This document shows positions 32,134-39,806 of a stretch of DNA of 49,834 bases, one piece after another; position 1 is the stretch's first letter; each line of letters begins with the position of its first letter. The translations under genes and the position numbers were made by a program. The notes below the pieces were generated by a model that was given only the letters and a program-made list of their open reading frames with translations, did not search any database and was not told the DNA's origin. The stretch lies in contig NZ_JBJMIE010000031.1 of the NCBI RefSeq assembly GCF_045807065.1, positions 1 through 49,834 on the forward strand, in the 5' to 3' direction. Origin of the DNA: Actinophytocola sp045807065 (GTDB lineage Bacteria > Actinomycetota > Actinomycetes > Mycobacteriales > Pseudonocardiaceae).

Positions 32134-32919
32134 ATGGGCAGTCAACAGATCTTCCCCCGCTTCAGCGGGAAGTCGGTTCTCGTCACGGGAGCCGGGACCG
32201 GCTTCGGCGCCGAGATCGCCTTCCGCGCGGCCCAGGAAGGGGCGCGGGTGGGCGTCCACTACAACCGGTCGAAGGACGGCGCCGAGCAGACCGCGGCGCG
32301 GATCCGGGAGATCGGCGGCGCGGCGTTCGTCGTCCAGGCCGACATCTCCAGCTGGGACTCGATCAGACAGCTGGCCGACGAGACGTTCGCCCACTTCGGC
32401 GGTCTCGACGTGCTCGTCAACAACGTGGGGGACGTCGCGACCGAGCAGATGTCCTGGCAGGAGCTCACGAGGGAGTCGCTGGACCGAGTCATCGACGTCG
32501 ACGTCAAGGGCACCCTGCTCATGTGCCACGAGTTCGGGCGGCGCATGGTCGAGGCGGGGCACGGCAACATCGTCAACATCGGCTCCACCGTCGTGGTGCG
32601 CGGGAGTGCGCGGGCGCCGCAGTACGCCGCCGCCAAGTACGGCCTCCTGGGCATCACCAAGTCCTACGCCGCCGCGTTCGCGCCCGCCGTGCGGGTCAAC
32701 ACCTTCGCGCCGGGGTTCATGGAGACCGGCGCGACGCTGGAGCGGTCGGACTGGCAGGGCGGTCGCCGGGAGAAGCTCCTGGCCGCGACCCCGCTGGGCC
32801 GGATCCCCGCGCCGGAGGTCGTCGCGGGCACCGCACTGTTCCTCGCCACCGACGACGCCTCCCACATGACCGGCGCGTACCTGCTCGCCGACGGCGGTTT
32901 CAACATGGTCGGCGCCTGA
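32134..32919 (+). CDS. SDR-family oxidoreductase
   Basis: A 261-aa classical SDR, ATG with GGGAG 6-8 nt upstream, 20 nt after the previous SDR. Motifs: LVTGAGTGFGAEIAFRAAQE, VGVHYNRSKDGAEQ (suggests NADP preference because of Asn-Arg after the second strand), VNNVGDVATEQ, NIGSTVVVRGSARAPQYAAA with YxxxK, and MTGAYLLADGGFN. The most conventional of the four SDRs. Its substrate is unknown, but its place before an FAH-type enzyme suggests it makes an oxo-acid. Confidence 0.9.
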   Translation: MGSQQIFPRFSGKSVLVTGAGTGFGAEIAFRAAQEGARVGVHYNRSKDGAEQTAARIREIGGAAFVVQADISSWDSIRQLADETFAHFGGLDVLVNNVGDVATEQMSWQELTRESLDRVIDVDVKGTLLMCHEFGRRMVEAGHGNIVNIGSTVVVRGSARAPQYAAAKYGLLGITKSYAAAFAPAVRVNTFAPGFMETGATLERSDWQGGRREKLLAATPLGRIPAPEVVAGTALFLATDDASHMTGAYLLADGGFNMVGA

Positions 32920-32963
32920 ACCGGCCGCACCCCGACGCCACGAACGAACGGAGTACGCACGCC

Positions 32964-33833
32964 ATGAAGCTGATCACCTTCGACGAGGGCCGCGTCGGTC
33001 GCCTCGATGGCGACGACGTCATCGAGCTCGACGTGCCCTCCACCCGCGAGTACTTCGAACGCGGGGGGAAGGTCGCCGAGACCGGTGAACGTCTCGCCCT
33101 CGGCGACGTCCGGCTGCGGGCGCCGATCCGGCCGAAGAAGTTCTTCCACACGGCCGGCAACTTCGCCGACCACCACGAGGAGCTGCGGGCCGTGGACTGG
33201 TCGCATCCGGTCCACAAGGGAATCGTGTTCTTCCAGAACGTCGACGCGATCATCGGCCCCGACGACCCGGTCGTCTACCCGTCGCACCTGACGGAAGAAC
33301 TGGACTACGAACTGGAGCTCGCCGTCGTCATCGGTAAACCCGGCAAGTTCTTCGGCCCGGAACAGGCCCTCGACCACATCGCCGGGTTCACGGTGTTCAA
33401 CGACATCACCGCGCGCGACATCCAGCGCACGGAGATGGAGTCCGGCGTGTTCTCCTTCTCCAAGGCCATCGACACGTTCTGCCCCATCGGCCCGTGGATC
33501 GTCACCGCCGACGAGGTCCCCAACATGATGGACCTGGCGATGGAGCTGCGCGTCAACGGCGAGGTGCGGCAGACCGGCAACACCAAGCAGATGCGGGTCT
33601 CCATCCCGCACCTGGTGGCCTACCACTCCCCGCAGGTCTACAGCGCGGGCGACCTCGTCACCACCGGCACGGTGTCCGGGGTGGCCGCCGTGCAACCCAA
33701 CCCCTTCGACTTCTACCTGCGTCCCGGCGACACGGTCGAAGCCGAGATCGAGGGCATCGGTGTCCTGCGCAACCACGTCGTCTCATGGGAGGACGCGTAC
33801 GGGGAGCCGGCACCGTCGCGCGTGGACTGGTAG
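32964..33833 (+). CDS. Fumarylacetoacetate hydrolase-family protein 2
   Basis: A 289-aa FAH-fold enzyme starting at ATG with ACGGAG upstream. Motifs: KKFFHTAGNFADHHEELR at the N-terminal junction, the metal-ligand block LTEELDYELELAVVIGKPGK, GFTVFNDITARDIQRTEMES, SKAIDTFCPIGPWIV, and LVTTGTVSGVAAVQPNPFDF in place of the usual TGTPxGVG. That last replacement, and the H-E-E-containing loop, separate it from the FAH protein at 22471. Probably a hydrolase or isomerase of an oxo-enoic acid. It lies between SDR and FMN enzyme genes. Confidence 0.9.
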   Translation: MKLITFDEGRVGRLDGDDVIELDVPSTREYFERGGKVAETGERLALGDVRLRAPIRPKKFFHTAGNFADHHEELRAVDWSHPVHKGIVFFQNVDAIIGPDDPVVYPSHLTEELDYELELAVVIGKPGKFFGPEQALDHIAGFTVFNDITARDIQRTEMESGVFSFSKAIDTFCPIGPWIVTADEVPNMMDLAMELRVNGEVRQTGNTKQMRVSIPHLVAYHSPQVYSAGDLVTTGTVSGVAAVQPNPFDFYLRPGDTVEAEIEGIGVLRNHVVSWEDAYGEPAPSRVDW

Positions 33834-33841
33834 GGCGCGCC

Positions 33842-34951
33842 ATGCGGCGACTGGCCGAGTTCGACAGCTACGACGAGCTGCGTGAGCGCGCCCGGAAGGT
33901 GTTGCCCGCCACGCTGTTCGCGGACATGACGCGCGGGGCTGGCCGCGGCGTGACGGCACGGGCGAACGAGACCGCCTTCGACGAGGTCGACCTGGTGCCG
34001 CGGGCCGCGGTGGGGTGGCCCGCGCGTTCGCTCGGCACGACCGTGCTCGGCGCCGAGGTGTCGATGCCGGTGCTGGTGTCGCCGGTCGGTGGGCTTCGGC
34101 TGGTCCACCCCGACGGGGCGCCGGGGTGTGCCGCGGCGGCGGGACGAGCGGGCACGGTCGCCGCGGTGAGCATGATGGCCGGGCACGGGGTGGACGAGGT
34201 GGCCGTCAGGTCCACCGGCCCGGTCTGGCAGCAGGTCTACCTCTCTCACGGCCGCGAGCGGTGCCTCCAGGTCATCGCGGACGCCCGGCGCCGGGGCTTC
34301 CACGCCCTGGTGGTGACCGTGGACTGTCCCGTGTCGCCGAAGAAGCCGGTGGGACTGTCGGTGTCGTTCGCCACCGCGCGGAGGTTCGGGCCCGAGCTGG
34401 TGCGCCGGCCCGGGTGGACGGCCCGGTTCGTCCGCGACGGCGCCCGCCTGGCCACCGCCAGGGAGGCGCTCGGCCCGCGGCGTAACCAGACGGCACTGTG
34501 GAGCGACATGGGCTGGCTCAAGGAGGCGTGGGGCGGTCCTCTCGTGGTCAAGGGAGTCGTGACGCCGGCCGACGCCAGACGTGCGGTCGCCGCCGGCGTC
34601 GATGCCGTCGTCGTGTCCAACCACGGCGGCATGGCACTGGACGGCGCGCCGGCCACGCTGCCGGCCCTCGGACCGGTCGTGCGGGCGGCCGGCGGTGAGC
34701 TGGAGGTGTTCCTGGACGGCGGCGTCCGGCAGGGGAGCGACGTCGTCCGCGCGGTGGCCATGGGTGCCCGGGCGGTGATGGTGGGGCGGCCGGCGCTGCT
34801 CGGGTTGGCGGTCGGGGGAGCCCGGGGTGTCGGGCGGGTGCTCGACATGCTGCGCCACCAACTCGACGTCGCGCTCGCGATGGTCGGTGTCGCGTCGGTC
34901 GCGGACCTGGACCGGTCCTTCGTCCGACCGCCGGCGGCGTGGCCGGCATGA
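33842..34951 (+). CDS. FMN-dependent alpha-hydroxy-acid dehydrogenase-family protein, MftD-like
   Basis: A 369-aa TIM-barrel FMN enzyme. Family features: ARKVLPATLFADMTRGAGRG, VLVSPVGGLRLVHPDG, VVKGVVTPADARRAV with the FMN Lys, VSNHGGMALDGAPATLPALG with the catalytic His, and FLDGGVRQGSDVVRAVAMGA. In lactate or glycolate oxidases the motif is SNHGGRQLD, with Arg binding the substrate carboxylate. Here that Arg is Met, and the other carboxylate Arg (TVDxPR) is also missing (TVDCPVSPKKP). The premycofactocin synthase MftD lacks the Arg in the same way and shares the N-terminal pattern. No mycofactocin genes are in the window. The substrate is probably not a simple 2-hydroxy acid. Confidence 0.8.
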   Translation: MRRLAEFDSYDELRERARKVLPATLFADMTRGAGRGVTARANETAFDEVDLVPRAAVGWPARSLGTTVLGAEVSMPVLVSPVGGLRLVHPDGAPGCAAAAGRAGTVAAVSMMAGHGVDEVAVRSTGPVWQQVYLSHGRERCLQVIADARRRGFHALVVTVDCPVSPKKPVGLSVSFATARRFGPELVRRPGWTARFVRDGARLATAREALGPRRNQTALWSDMGWLKEAWGGPLVVKGVVTPADARRAVAAGVDAVVVSNHGGMALDGAPATLPALGPVVRAAGGELEVFLDGGVRQGSDVVRAVAMGARAVMVGRPALLGLAVGGARGVGRVLDMLRHQLDVALAMVGVASVADLDRSFVRPPAAWPA

Positions 34952-35769
34952 GCGCGGCCGCGCACGGACGGGCATCCGCGACGAGCGGCGGGCCCCTCGA
35001 CAAGGTGGTACCCAGCGCGCGCGACGCCGTGGCCGACATTCCCGACGGCGCCAGTCTCGCGGTCGGCGGGTTCGGTCTCGCGGGCATCCCCTGGGTCCTC
35101 ATCGAGGCGCTGTTCGCGCAGGGCGCGACCGATCTCACGGTGGTCTCCAACAACTGCGGTGTCGACGGGGCCGGCCTCGGGGTGCTGTTGGCGGCGCGGC
35201 GCATCAGCCGGGTGACCGCGTCCTACCTCGGGGAGAACAAGGAGTTCGCCCGGCAGTTCCTCTCAGGCGAGCTGCACGTGGAACTCACGCCCCAGGGGAC
35301 CCTCGCGGAGCGGCTGCGCGCCGGCGGGGCGGGCATCGGCGCGTTCTTCACCCCCACCGGGGTGGGCACGGTGGTGGCGGACGGCGGGCTGCCATGGCGG
35401 TACGCCCCGGACGGCGGTGTCGCGGTCACCTCGCCACCCAAGGAGGTGCGCACGTTCCAGGGCCGGGAGATGGTCCTGGAGGAGTCGATAGTCACCGATT
35501 TCGCGCTGGTCCGGGCCGCTCGGGTGGACCGCGAGGGGAACTGCGTGTTCCACGCGGCCGCACGCAACTTCAACCCCGTCGCGGCCATGGCGGGCCGGAC
35601 CACGATCGTCGAGGCCGAGCAGGTCGTCGAGGTCGGCGAGCTCGCCCCCGACGACGTGCACCTGCCCGGGATCTTCGTCCAGCGGGTCGTCGGGCTCACC
35701 GCGGCACAGGTGGCGCACAAGCGGGTGGAGAAGCGAACGGTCAGGCCACGGGCGGAGGGCACGCGGTGA
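34948..35769 (+). CDS. CoA transferase family I, alpha subunit
   Basis: A 273-aa subunit starting at the ATG that overlaps the preceding stop (ATGA). Motifs ASLAVGGFGLAGIPWVLIEA, LTVVSNNCGVDGAGLGVLLA and SYLGENKEFARQFLSGELHV are those of 3-oxoacid/3-oxoadipate CoA-transferase subunit A. ELTPQGTLAERLRAGGAGIG and FFTPTGVGTVVADGG complete the pattern. It forms the heteromer with the next gene and moves CoA from succinyl-CoA or acetyl-CoA to the free acid produced by the upstream enzymes. Confidence 0.93.
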   Translation: MSAAAHGRASATSGGPLDKVVPSARDAVADIPDGASLAVGGFGLAGIPWVLIEALFAQGATDLTVVSNNCGVDGAGLGVLLAARRISRVTASYLGENKEFARQFLSGELHVELTPQGTLAERLRAGGAGIGAFFTPTGVGTVVADGGLPWRYAPDGGVAVTSPPKEVRTFQGREMVLEESIVTDFALVRAARVDREGNCVFHAAARNFNPVAAMAGRTTIVEAEQVVEVGELAPDDVHLPGIFVQRVVGLTAAQVAHKRVEKRTVRPRAEGTR

Positions 35770-36440
35770 GCTGGACCCGCGAACAGCTGGCGGCCAGGGC
35801 GGCCGCCGAACTCCGGCCGGGGCAGTACGTGAACCTGGGTATCGGCCTGCCCACCCTCGTGCCCCAGTACCTGCCGCCCGAAGTCGACGTCGTACTGCAC
35901 GCGGAGAACGGGATCCTCGGTGTGGGCCCGTACCCGGCCGAGAGCGAGGTCGACCCGGATCTCATCAACGCCGGCAAGGAGACGGTCACCGTGCGTCCCG
36001 GCGCGACCTTCTTCGACTCGGCCACGAGCTTCGCCATGATCAGGGGCGGCCACCTCGACGTGGCGATGCTCGGCGGCATGCAGGTCTCCGCCCACGGCGA
36101 CCTCGCCAACTGGTTCGTGCCCGGGAAGATGGTCAAGGGCATGGGCGGCGCGATGGACCTGGTGCACGGGGCCGCCCGGGTCATCGTCCTGATGGAACAC
36201 CGCACGCGCGACGGCACCCCGAAGCTCGTGCGGCGGTGCGACCTGCCGTTGACGGGACGAGGCGTGGTCGCCAGGGTGATCACCGACCTGGCCGTGCTGG
36301 ACATCCGCGACGGCACGTTCGTCCTCGTCGAAACGGCACCAGGGGTCGACGCCGCGGAGGTCCAGCGGTGGACGGCGGCGCCTGTCGTGTGCCCGAGTTC
36401 GCCGCGGCACGCGGCCGAACCGCGACACGGGGCCGAATAG
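35766..36440 (+). CDS. CoA transferase family I, beta subunit
   Basis: A 224-aa subunit, GTG start overlapping the alpha-subunit stop by 4 nt. AAAELRPGQYVNLGIGLPTL, then the catalytic Glu in HAENGILGVGPYP, SATSFAMIRGGHLDVAMLGG, WFVPGKMVKGMGGAMDLVHG, and ITDLAVLDIRDG are all typical of subunit B of 3-oxoacid CoA-transferases. Last gene of the operon and of the island. It implies that the pathway ends in an acyl-CoA thioester ready for thiolysis or beta-oxidation. Confidence 0.93.
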   Translation: MSWTREQLAARAAAELRPGQYVNLGIGLPTLVPQYLPPEVDVVLHAENGILGVGPYPAESEVDPDLINAGKETVTVRPGATFFDSATSFAMIRGGHLDVAMLGGMQVSAHGDLANWFVPGKMVKGMGGAMDLVHGAARVIVLMEHRTRDGTPKLVRRCDLPLTGRGVVARVITDLAVLDIRDGTFVLVETAPGVDAAEVQRWTAAPVVCPSSPRHAAEPRHGAE

Positions 36441-36958
36441 TCGACGTCCGCGCAACGTCGCCGTCCCCGCCGCTGTCCGGCCTCGCGCCTGCCGCGTTCC
36501 GGTACGGGCGCCCACAACGGGGTCGTGTTCACCGGCGCATCCAGCGTCGCGGTGACCCGCTACCGCTACCCCGGCAGCACCATCCCGACCCCTTGGACCC
36601 CGAATCCGACAGCCGTCACCAGCAGCTGACCACCGGGAAAGACACGTGGAGCGCCCGGTGCGGAGAAATTCGCACGCCGGGTGCGGCGGGCGGGCCAAGG
36701 AAACCCACCGAGAGCAATCTCAGCAGGGCGCCTCGGTCCGACCCAACTGATCAACCAAGGACTTCGCCCATGATCAACCGGGGCCACACACCAGCGCCAT
36801 CCGGTTAACAACAAGCCAAGCATCAGGTCATACCGCACGGATCGTGCTCGTCGCGAACGGCTGGCATCGGCGTCCTCTTGTCGGCAGAAGCGGACGTTGG
36901 CGGCCTCGATCACTGTGTCATGGCTCGTTCTGTGGCATGGAAAGCTGTCGAGTTCGTG
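36441..36958 (+). other. Gene-poor interval with a C-terminal coding scrap
   Basis: The plus-strand frame ending with TGA at 36627-36629 reads GAHNGVVFTGASSVAVTRYR, then YPGSTIPTPWTPNPTAVTSS, with GC-rich third positions throughout. It looks like the tail of a lost gene, family unknown. From 36630 to 36958 nothing recognisable was seen. It marks the right border of the catabolic island. Confidence 0.4.
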
Positions 36959-38320
36959 TCAGGAACCTTCTGCGCAGTTGCGCACGGTGTTGTCGCGGTG
37001 TGGCGGTTGTGGGTGGTGCGGTGGGCCGCTGGGTGCGTGGTCGGCGATCACCTGGTCGACGATCTCGGCGAGTCGGTGGACTCCGCGTGTGGCGGCCATG
37101 CGTTCGGCGATGCGGCGTGCGGCATCCCGGTAGTGGTGGTCGTCGAGCACGGCGCGGACGGCGCGGCGGACGGCGGACGGTGTCGGGGTTCGGGTTCTGA
37201 TGCGGCGTCCGACGCCTGCCCACGCGACCCGGGCGATGACTTCTGGCTTGTCCTCGTGGCGGCCGGCGGCGACGATCGGCACGCCGTGGCGCAGTGCGTA
37301 CTGCACGCCGCCGTACCCGCCGTTGGTGACGTAGACGTCGGTCTTGGGCAACAGTTCGTCGTAGGGCAGGAACTCGGCGGCTCGGGCGTTCGTGGGCAGC
37401 GGTGGCAGGGACTGCAGCGGCTGCCCGCCGGTCGCGACGGCGATCAGTACGTCCTCGCCGGCGAGGCCTTCGAGTGCAGGGGTGATGAGTTGGCTGAAGT
37501 CGTTGTTGGCGATGGTTCCCTGGGTGAGGTGTACGACGGGTTTCGAGCCGTCGAGTTCGTGCCACCACGGGGGAAGCGGCGCCCGCGAACCGGAGGCCGA
37601 GATCGGTCCCGCGAAGTGCAGGGTGGCGGGGGCGTCGGACCGCGGGTATTCGAACTCGGGCACGGTGAACTGCACGATCGCGTCGGCGTGGCGGGGCCAG
37701 TCGAGCACCGCGAAGGGAATCGAGCGGGCGTGCAACCGGTGGAACAGCTGGTCGGCGATTCGCTCGACCGCCGGGAACACGACCTTGTTGGCGAGCAGTG
37801 CGAGTGCGCTGTTGCGGAGCCGGCCAACCGGGCCGGGCAGCGGCGTGAGTCCCATGCCGAAGGGTGCGGTGTCCCGGCTGGAGATCATCAGCGGGCAGAT
37901 GCCGCACATCACGATCGGCGGCCGGACACCGATGGGGTGGCCGAGGAGGAACGCGCCACCGATGAAGGCCGGGTCGGCGAGCAGCGCGTCGACCGGCTCG
38001 GCGGCGTGCGCGGCCATGACGGCGTCGTGTTGGACCGAGCCGGGCCGGACGAAGATGTGCTCGATGTCGTGGGCGATCGCCGTGGTGCCCTTCAGGGCGG
38101 CACGCTCGGGGAAGGTCTTGTTCCAGTCCTGCCGGTCGTCGAAGTCCGCTTCGGCCGGCAGGGCCAGGTGCTCGGCGCCGGTCGCCTCGACGATGCCGGC
38201 GAAGCGGGACCCGGTGAGGAAACGCACCCGGTCCCCTCGGCCGGCGAGGTGCCGTGCGACGGCGAGCAGTGGCGTGACGTGCCCGTGGATGGGCATGGTG
38301 GCGATCATGATCGAGGGCAC
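36959..38320 (-). CDS. MGT/UGT-type (GT1) glycosyltransferase
   Basis: A 453-aa GT-B glycosyltransferase, GTG start with AGGGAGGG 4-11 nt upstream. N-terminal MIATMPIHGHVTPLLAVARH is the acceptor-domain signature. The C-terminal nucleotide-sugar region has VVHLTQGTIANND, RAAEFLPYDELLPKTDVYVT, NGGYGGVQYALRHGVPIVAA and GRHEDKPEVIARVAWAGVG (N-G-G replacing H-S-G, E/D pair present). Actinomycete members inactivate macrolides or glycosylate natural products. The C-terminal tail is Pro/His-rich. Divergent from a TetR gene, so it is probably a self-regulated detoxification pair. Confidence 0.9.
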   Translation of the reverse strand: MPSIMIATMPIHGHVTPLLAVARHLAGRGDRVRFLTGSRFAGIVEATGAEHLALPAEADFDDRQDWNKTFPERAALKGTTAIAHDIEHIFVRPGSVQHDAVMAAHAAEPVDALLADPAFIGGAFLLGHPIGVRPPIVMCGICPLMISSRDTAPFGMGLTPLPGPVGRLRNSALALLANKVVFPAVERIADQLFHRLHARSIPFAVLDWPRHADAIVQFTVPEFEYPRSDAPATLHFAGPISASGSRAPLPPWWHELDGSKPVVHLTQGTIANNDFSQLITPALEGLAGEDVLIAVATGGQPLQSLPPLPTNARAAEFLPYDELLPKTDVYVTNGGYGGVQYALRHGVPIVAAGRHEDKPEVIARVAWAGVGRRIRTRTPTPSAVRRAVRAVLDDHHYRDAARRIAERMAATRGVHRLAEIVDQVIADHAPSGPPHHPQPPHRDNTVRNCAEGS

Positions 38321-38400
38321 GACGCCCTCCCTTTTGGCCGCTGGAGAGATAGGATTGGAGACTATGGAGCAGTATTCATCTGTGTGTGACAGTAGTCAAT

Positions 38401-39063
38401 ATGTCGGGCGCTGACAGCCGCGCCCGCCCGTACCGTTCCGAACTCCGGCGACGCCAGGCGGCGGAGACCAGGCGGCGCGTCGTCGAGTCGGCCGTCGAGG
38501 TGTTCAGCGAGCACGGGTACCACGGCGCCACGTTCACCCAGATCGCGAAGCGGGCCGACGTCTCCGTCGAGACGGTGCAGAAGCACGGTCCCAAGACGGC
38601 GTTGCTGTGGGCCGCGGTCGAGGTGGCCTCCTTCGGTGCCGAAGGTGAGATCGACTTCTTCGACACCGATCGGGGCAGGGCCGTGCTCGACGTCGGTGAT
38701 CCCAAGGCATTCGCGGCATACCTCGGTGAGACGATGCTCGCGATCAACGAGCCAGTCGCCGGCGTCTGGACGGCGGTCACCACCGCGGCCCACGGAGACC
38801 GCGAAGTCCGGGACAACCTGGCCGAGAGACTCGCCTCGATCAGAAAGCAGGTCGCGAACGTCCTCCGCATGATCGGTGAACGCGGCTGGATGCGGGCCGA
38901 CGTGCCCTTCGACGACCTCGTCGAGGCACTCTGCGTCATCACCAGCGTCGAGAGCTACGTGCGCTACGTGCGCCTGGACGGCAAATCACCCGAGGAATAC
39001 AAGGCCTTCGTCGCACGCACAGTCCACGACACCATCCTCCTGCACCACTCCGAAAACTCCTAG
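38401..39063 (+). CDS. TetR-family transcriptional regulator
   Basis: A 220-aa regulator. Helix-turn-helix region QAAETRRRVVESAVEVFSEH, GYHGATFTQIAKRADVSVET and VQKHGPKTALLWAAVEVASF (with the recognition helix ending V-xx-HGPKTALL in place of the usual YYHFxSKExLL). The C-terminal ligand domain ends LVEALCVITSVESYVRYVRL. ATG at 38401 without a strong ribosome site. A GTG at 38386 is the alternative, and leaderless translation is possible. Divergent from the glycosyltransferase with an 80-bp AT-richer gap that should hold both promoters. Confidence 0.9.
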   Translation: MSGADSRARPYRSELRRRQAAETRRRVVESAVEVFSEHGYHGATFTQIAKRADVSVETVQKHGPKTALLWAAVEVASFGAEGEIDFFDTDRGRAVLDVGDPKAFAAYLGETMLAINEPVAGVWTAVTTAAHGDREVRDNLAERLASIRKQVANVLRMIGERGWMRADVPFDDLVEALCVITSVESYVRYVRLDGKSPEEYKAFVARTVHDTILLHHSENS

Positions 39064-39127
39064 CCGCCGCTCACCCGCAACCAGCGTGCATCGCGGCAGC
39101 TCGATCAGCGGCATGAGCGGACGTCGG

Positions 39128-39226
39128 CTGCTGGTCCTCTTCGAACGAACCACGCGGGACAGTCCGTAGATCTTCTCGGCGTGACCGGGTTCAGCTTGTG
39201 CGGCATCGCGGATGAGCCGAGTCGGG
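39128..39226 (-). pseudogene. Adenylosuccinate lyase-like (fumarase/aspartase superfamily) fragment
   Basis: Minus strand reads RLGSSAMPHKLNPVT, the superfamily signature loop (GSSxMPxKxNP). A neighbouring frame continues AEKIYGLSRVVR, which in intact PurB-like lyases follows directly. So a one-frame slip splits even this short fragment. No other part of the gene is present nearby. Dead remnant. Confidence 0.6.
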
Positions 39227-39284
39227 ACTGCGGCGGTTTCCGGCATGGTTCGTTCGCGTCGTCGGCGTGTCCGATTATCCACCT

Positions 39285-39420
39285 GTCTCTTGCATTATTG
39301 CGTTTGTTCGGACTAACACGGCGTTTCCGTCGATTCCCGCCTGGTTGGCCTCGTTGGCGACGCGGATGAGCAGGTCACCGTTGGTCTGGATTACGGCTCT
39401 GGTGCCTTGTGGACCCACGA
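39285..39420 (-). other. Unassigned coding-like fragment
   Basis: The minus frame translates as TRAVIQTNGDLLIRVANEAN, then QAGIDGNAVLVRTNAIMQET, without stops and with protein-like composition. I cannot assign it to a family. It is isolated among remnants and probably part of a lost gene. Confidence 0.3.
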
Positions 39421-39489
39421 CAGCCTGCGGCGCCGGTTGACGTGTCGGTGTTGTTCAGTGCCTGAACGTCGGCGCGTCAGTGGAGCAGA

Positions 39490-39806
39490 TGCCGCGCGGT
39501 CTGCGTACCTGGGAGACTGAGACATCCCGCACCCCGATCGCGACCGGGCAACGGGTTGCCGCCAGTACGGGGCCCGACTGCGTGTGCGACGCCGAGATCG
39601 CACGGCAGCTGCGCCGCGGCGGCTACCCGCTGCACCAGGTCTCGCGGTTCGTTGAGTCGCTGCGTGAGGCAGGCGGACGGACCTGTTGAGTGCCTTCCTT
39701 GACTCCTGGCAGGGCCGGCTGACCATGCGCAGCCGCAACCTCCTCGCCGACGCGGCCCAGCTCGACGCCTACCTCACGCTGCTGCATCAGATGTGGCCGG
39801 TCAGCT
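39490..39806 (+). pseudogene. MerR-family regulator, frameshifted C-terminal part
   Basis: The plus frame reads DAEIARQLRRGGYPLHQVSR, then FVESLREAGG, and stops. The neighbouring frame goes on LSAFLDSWQGRLTMRSRNLL, ADAAQLDAYLTLLHQMWPVS. Together these give the second half of an actinomycete MerR-type regulator of the TioE-like kind (RRGYPLxxVxxFVxxLREAGG ... LxxFLDxWQxRLxxRSRxLLxxAAxLDAYLxL). The DNA-binding N-terminus is missing and one frameshift lies near 39685. It runs into the 3' end of the convergent propeller gene. Confidence 0.65.

Noticed and set aside
33842..34951. A mycofactocin biosynthesis locus
   Set aside because: Only the MftD-like enzyme is present. No MftA-, MftB-, MftC- or MftE-type genes were found near it.
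34827..36440. A 537-aa frame fused to the CoA transferase beta subunit
   Set aside because: The alpha subunit (34948-35769) is clear in another frame, and the beta subunit starts at GTG 35766. The upstream extension is a shadow.
38321..38400. A clear TetR operator in the glycosyltransferase/TetR gap
   Set aside because: Several short repeats are visible (for example around 38361-38375), but none is a convincing palindrome.
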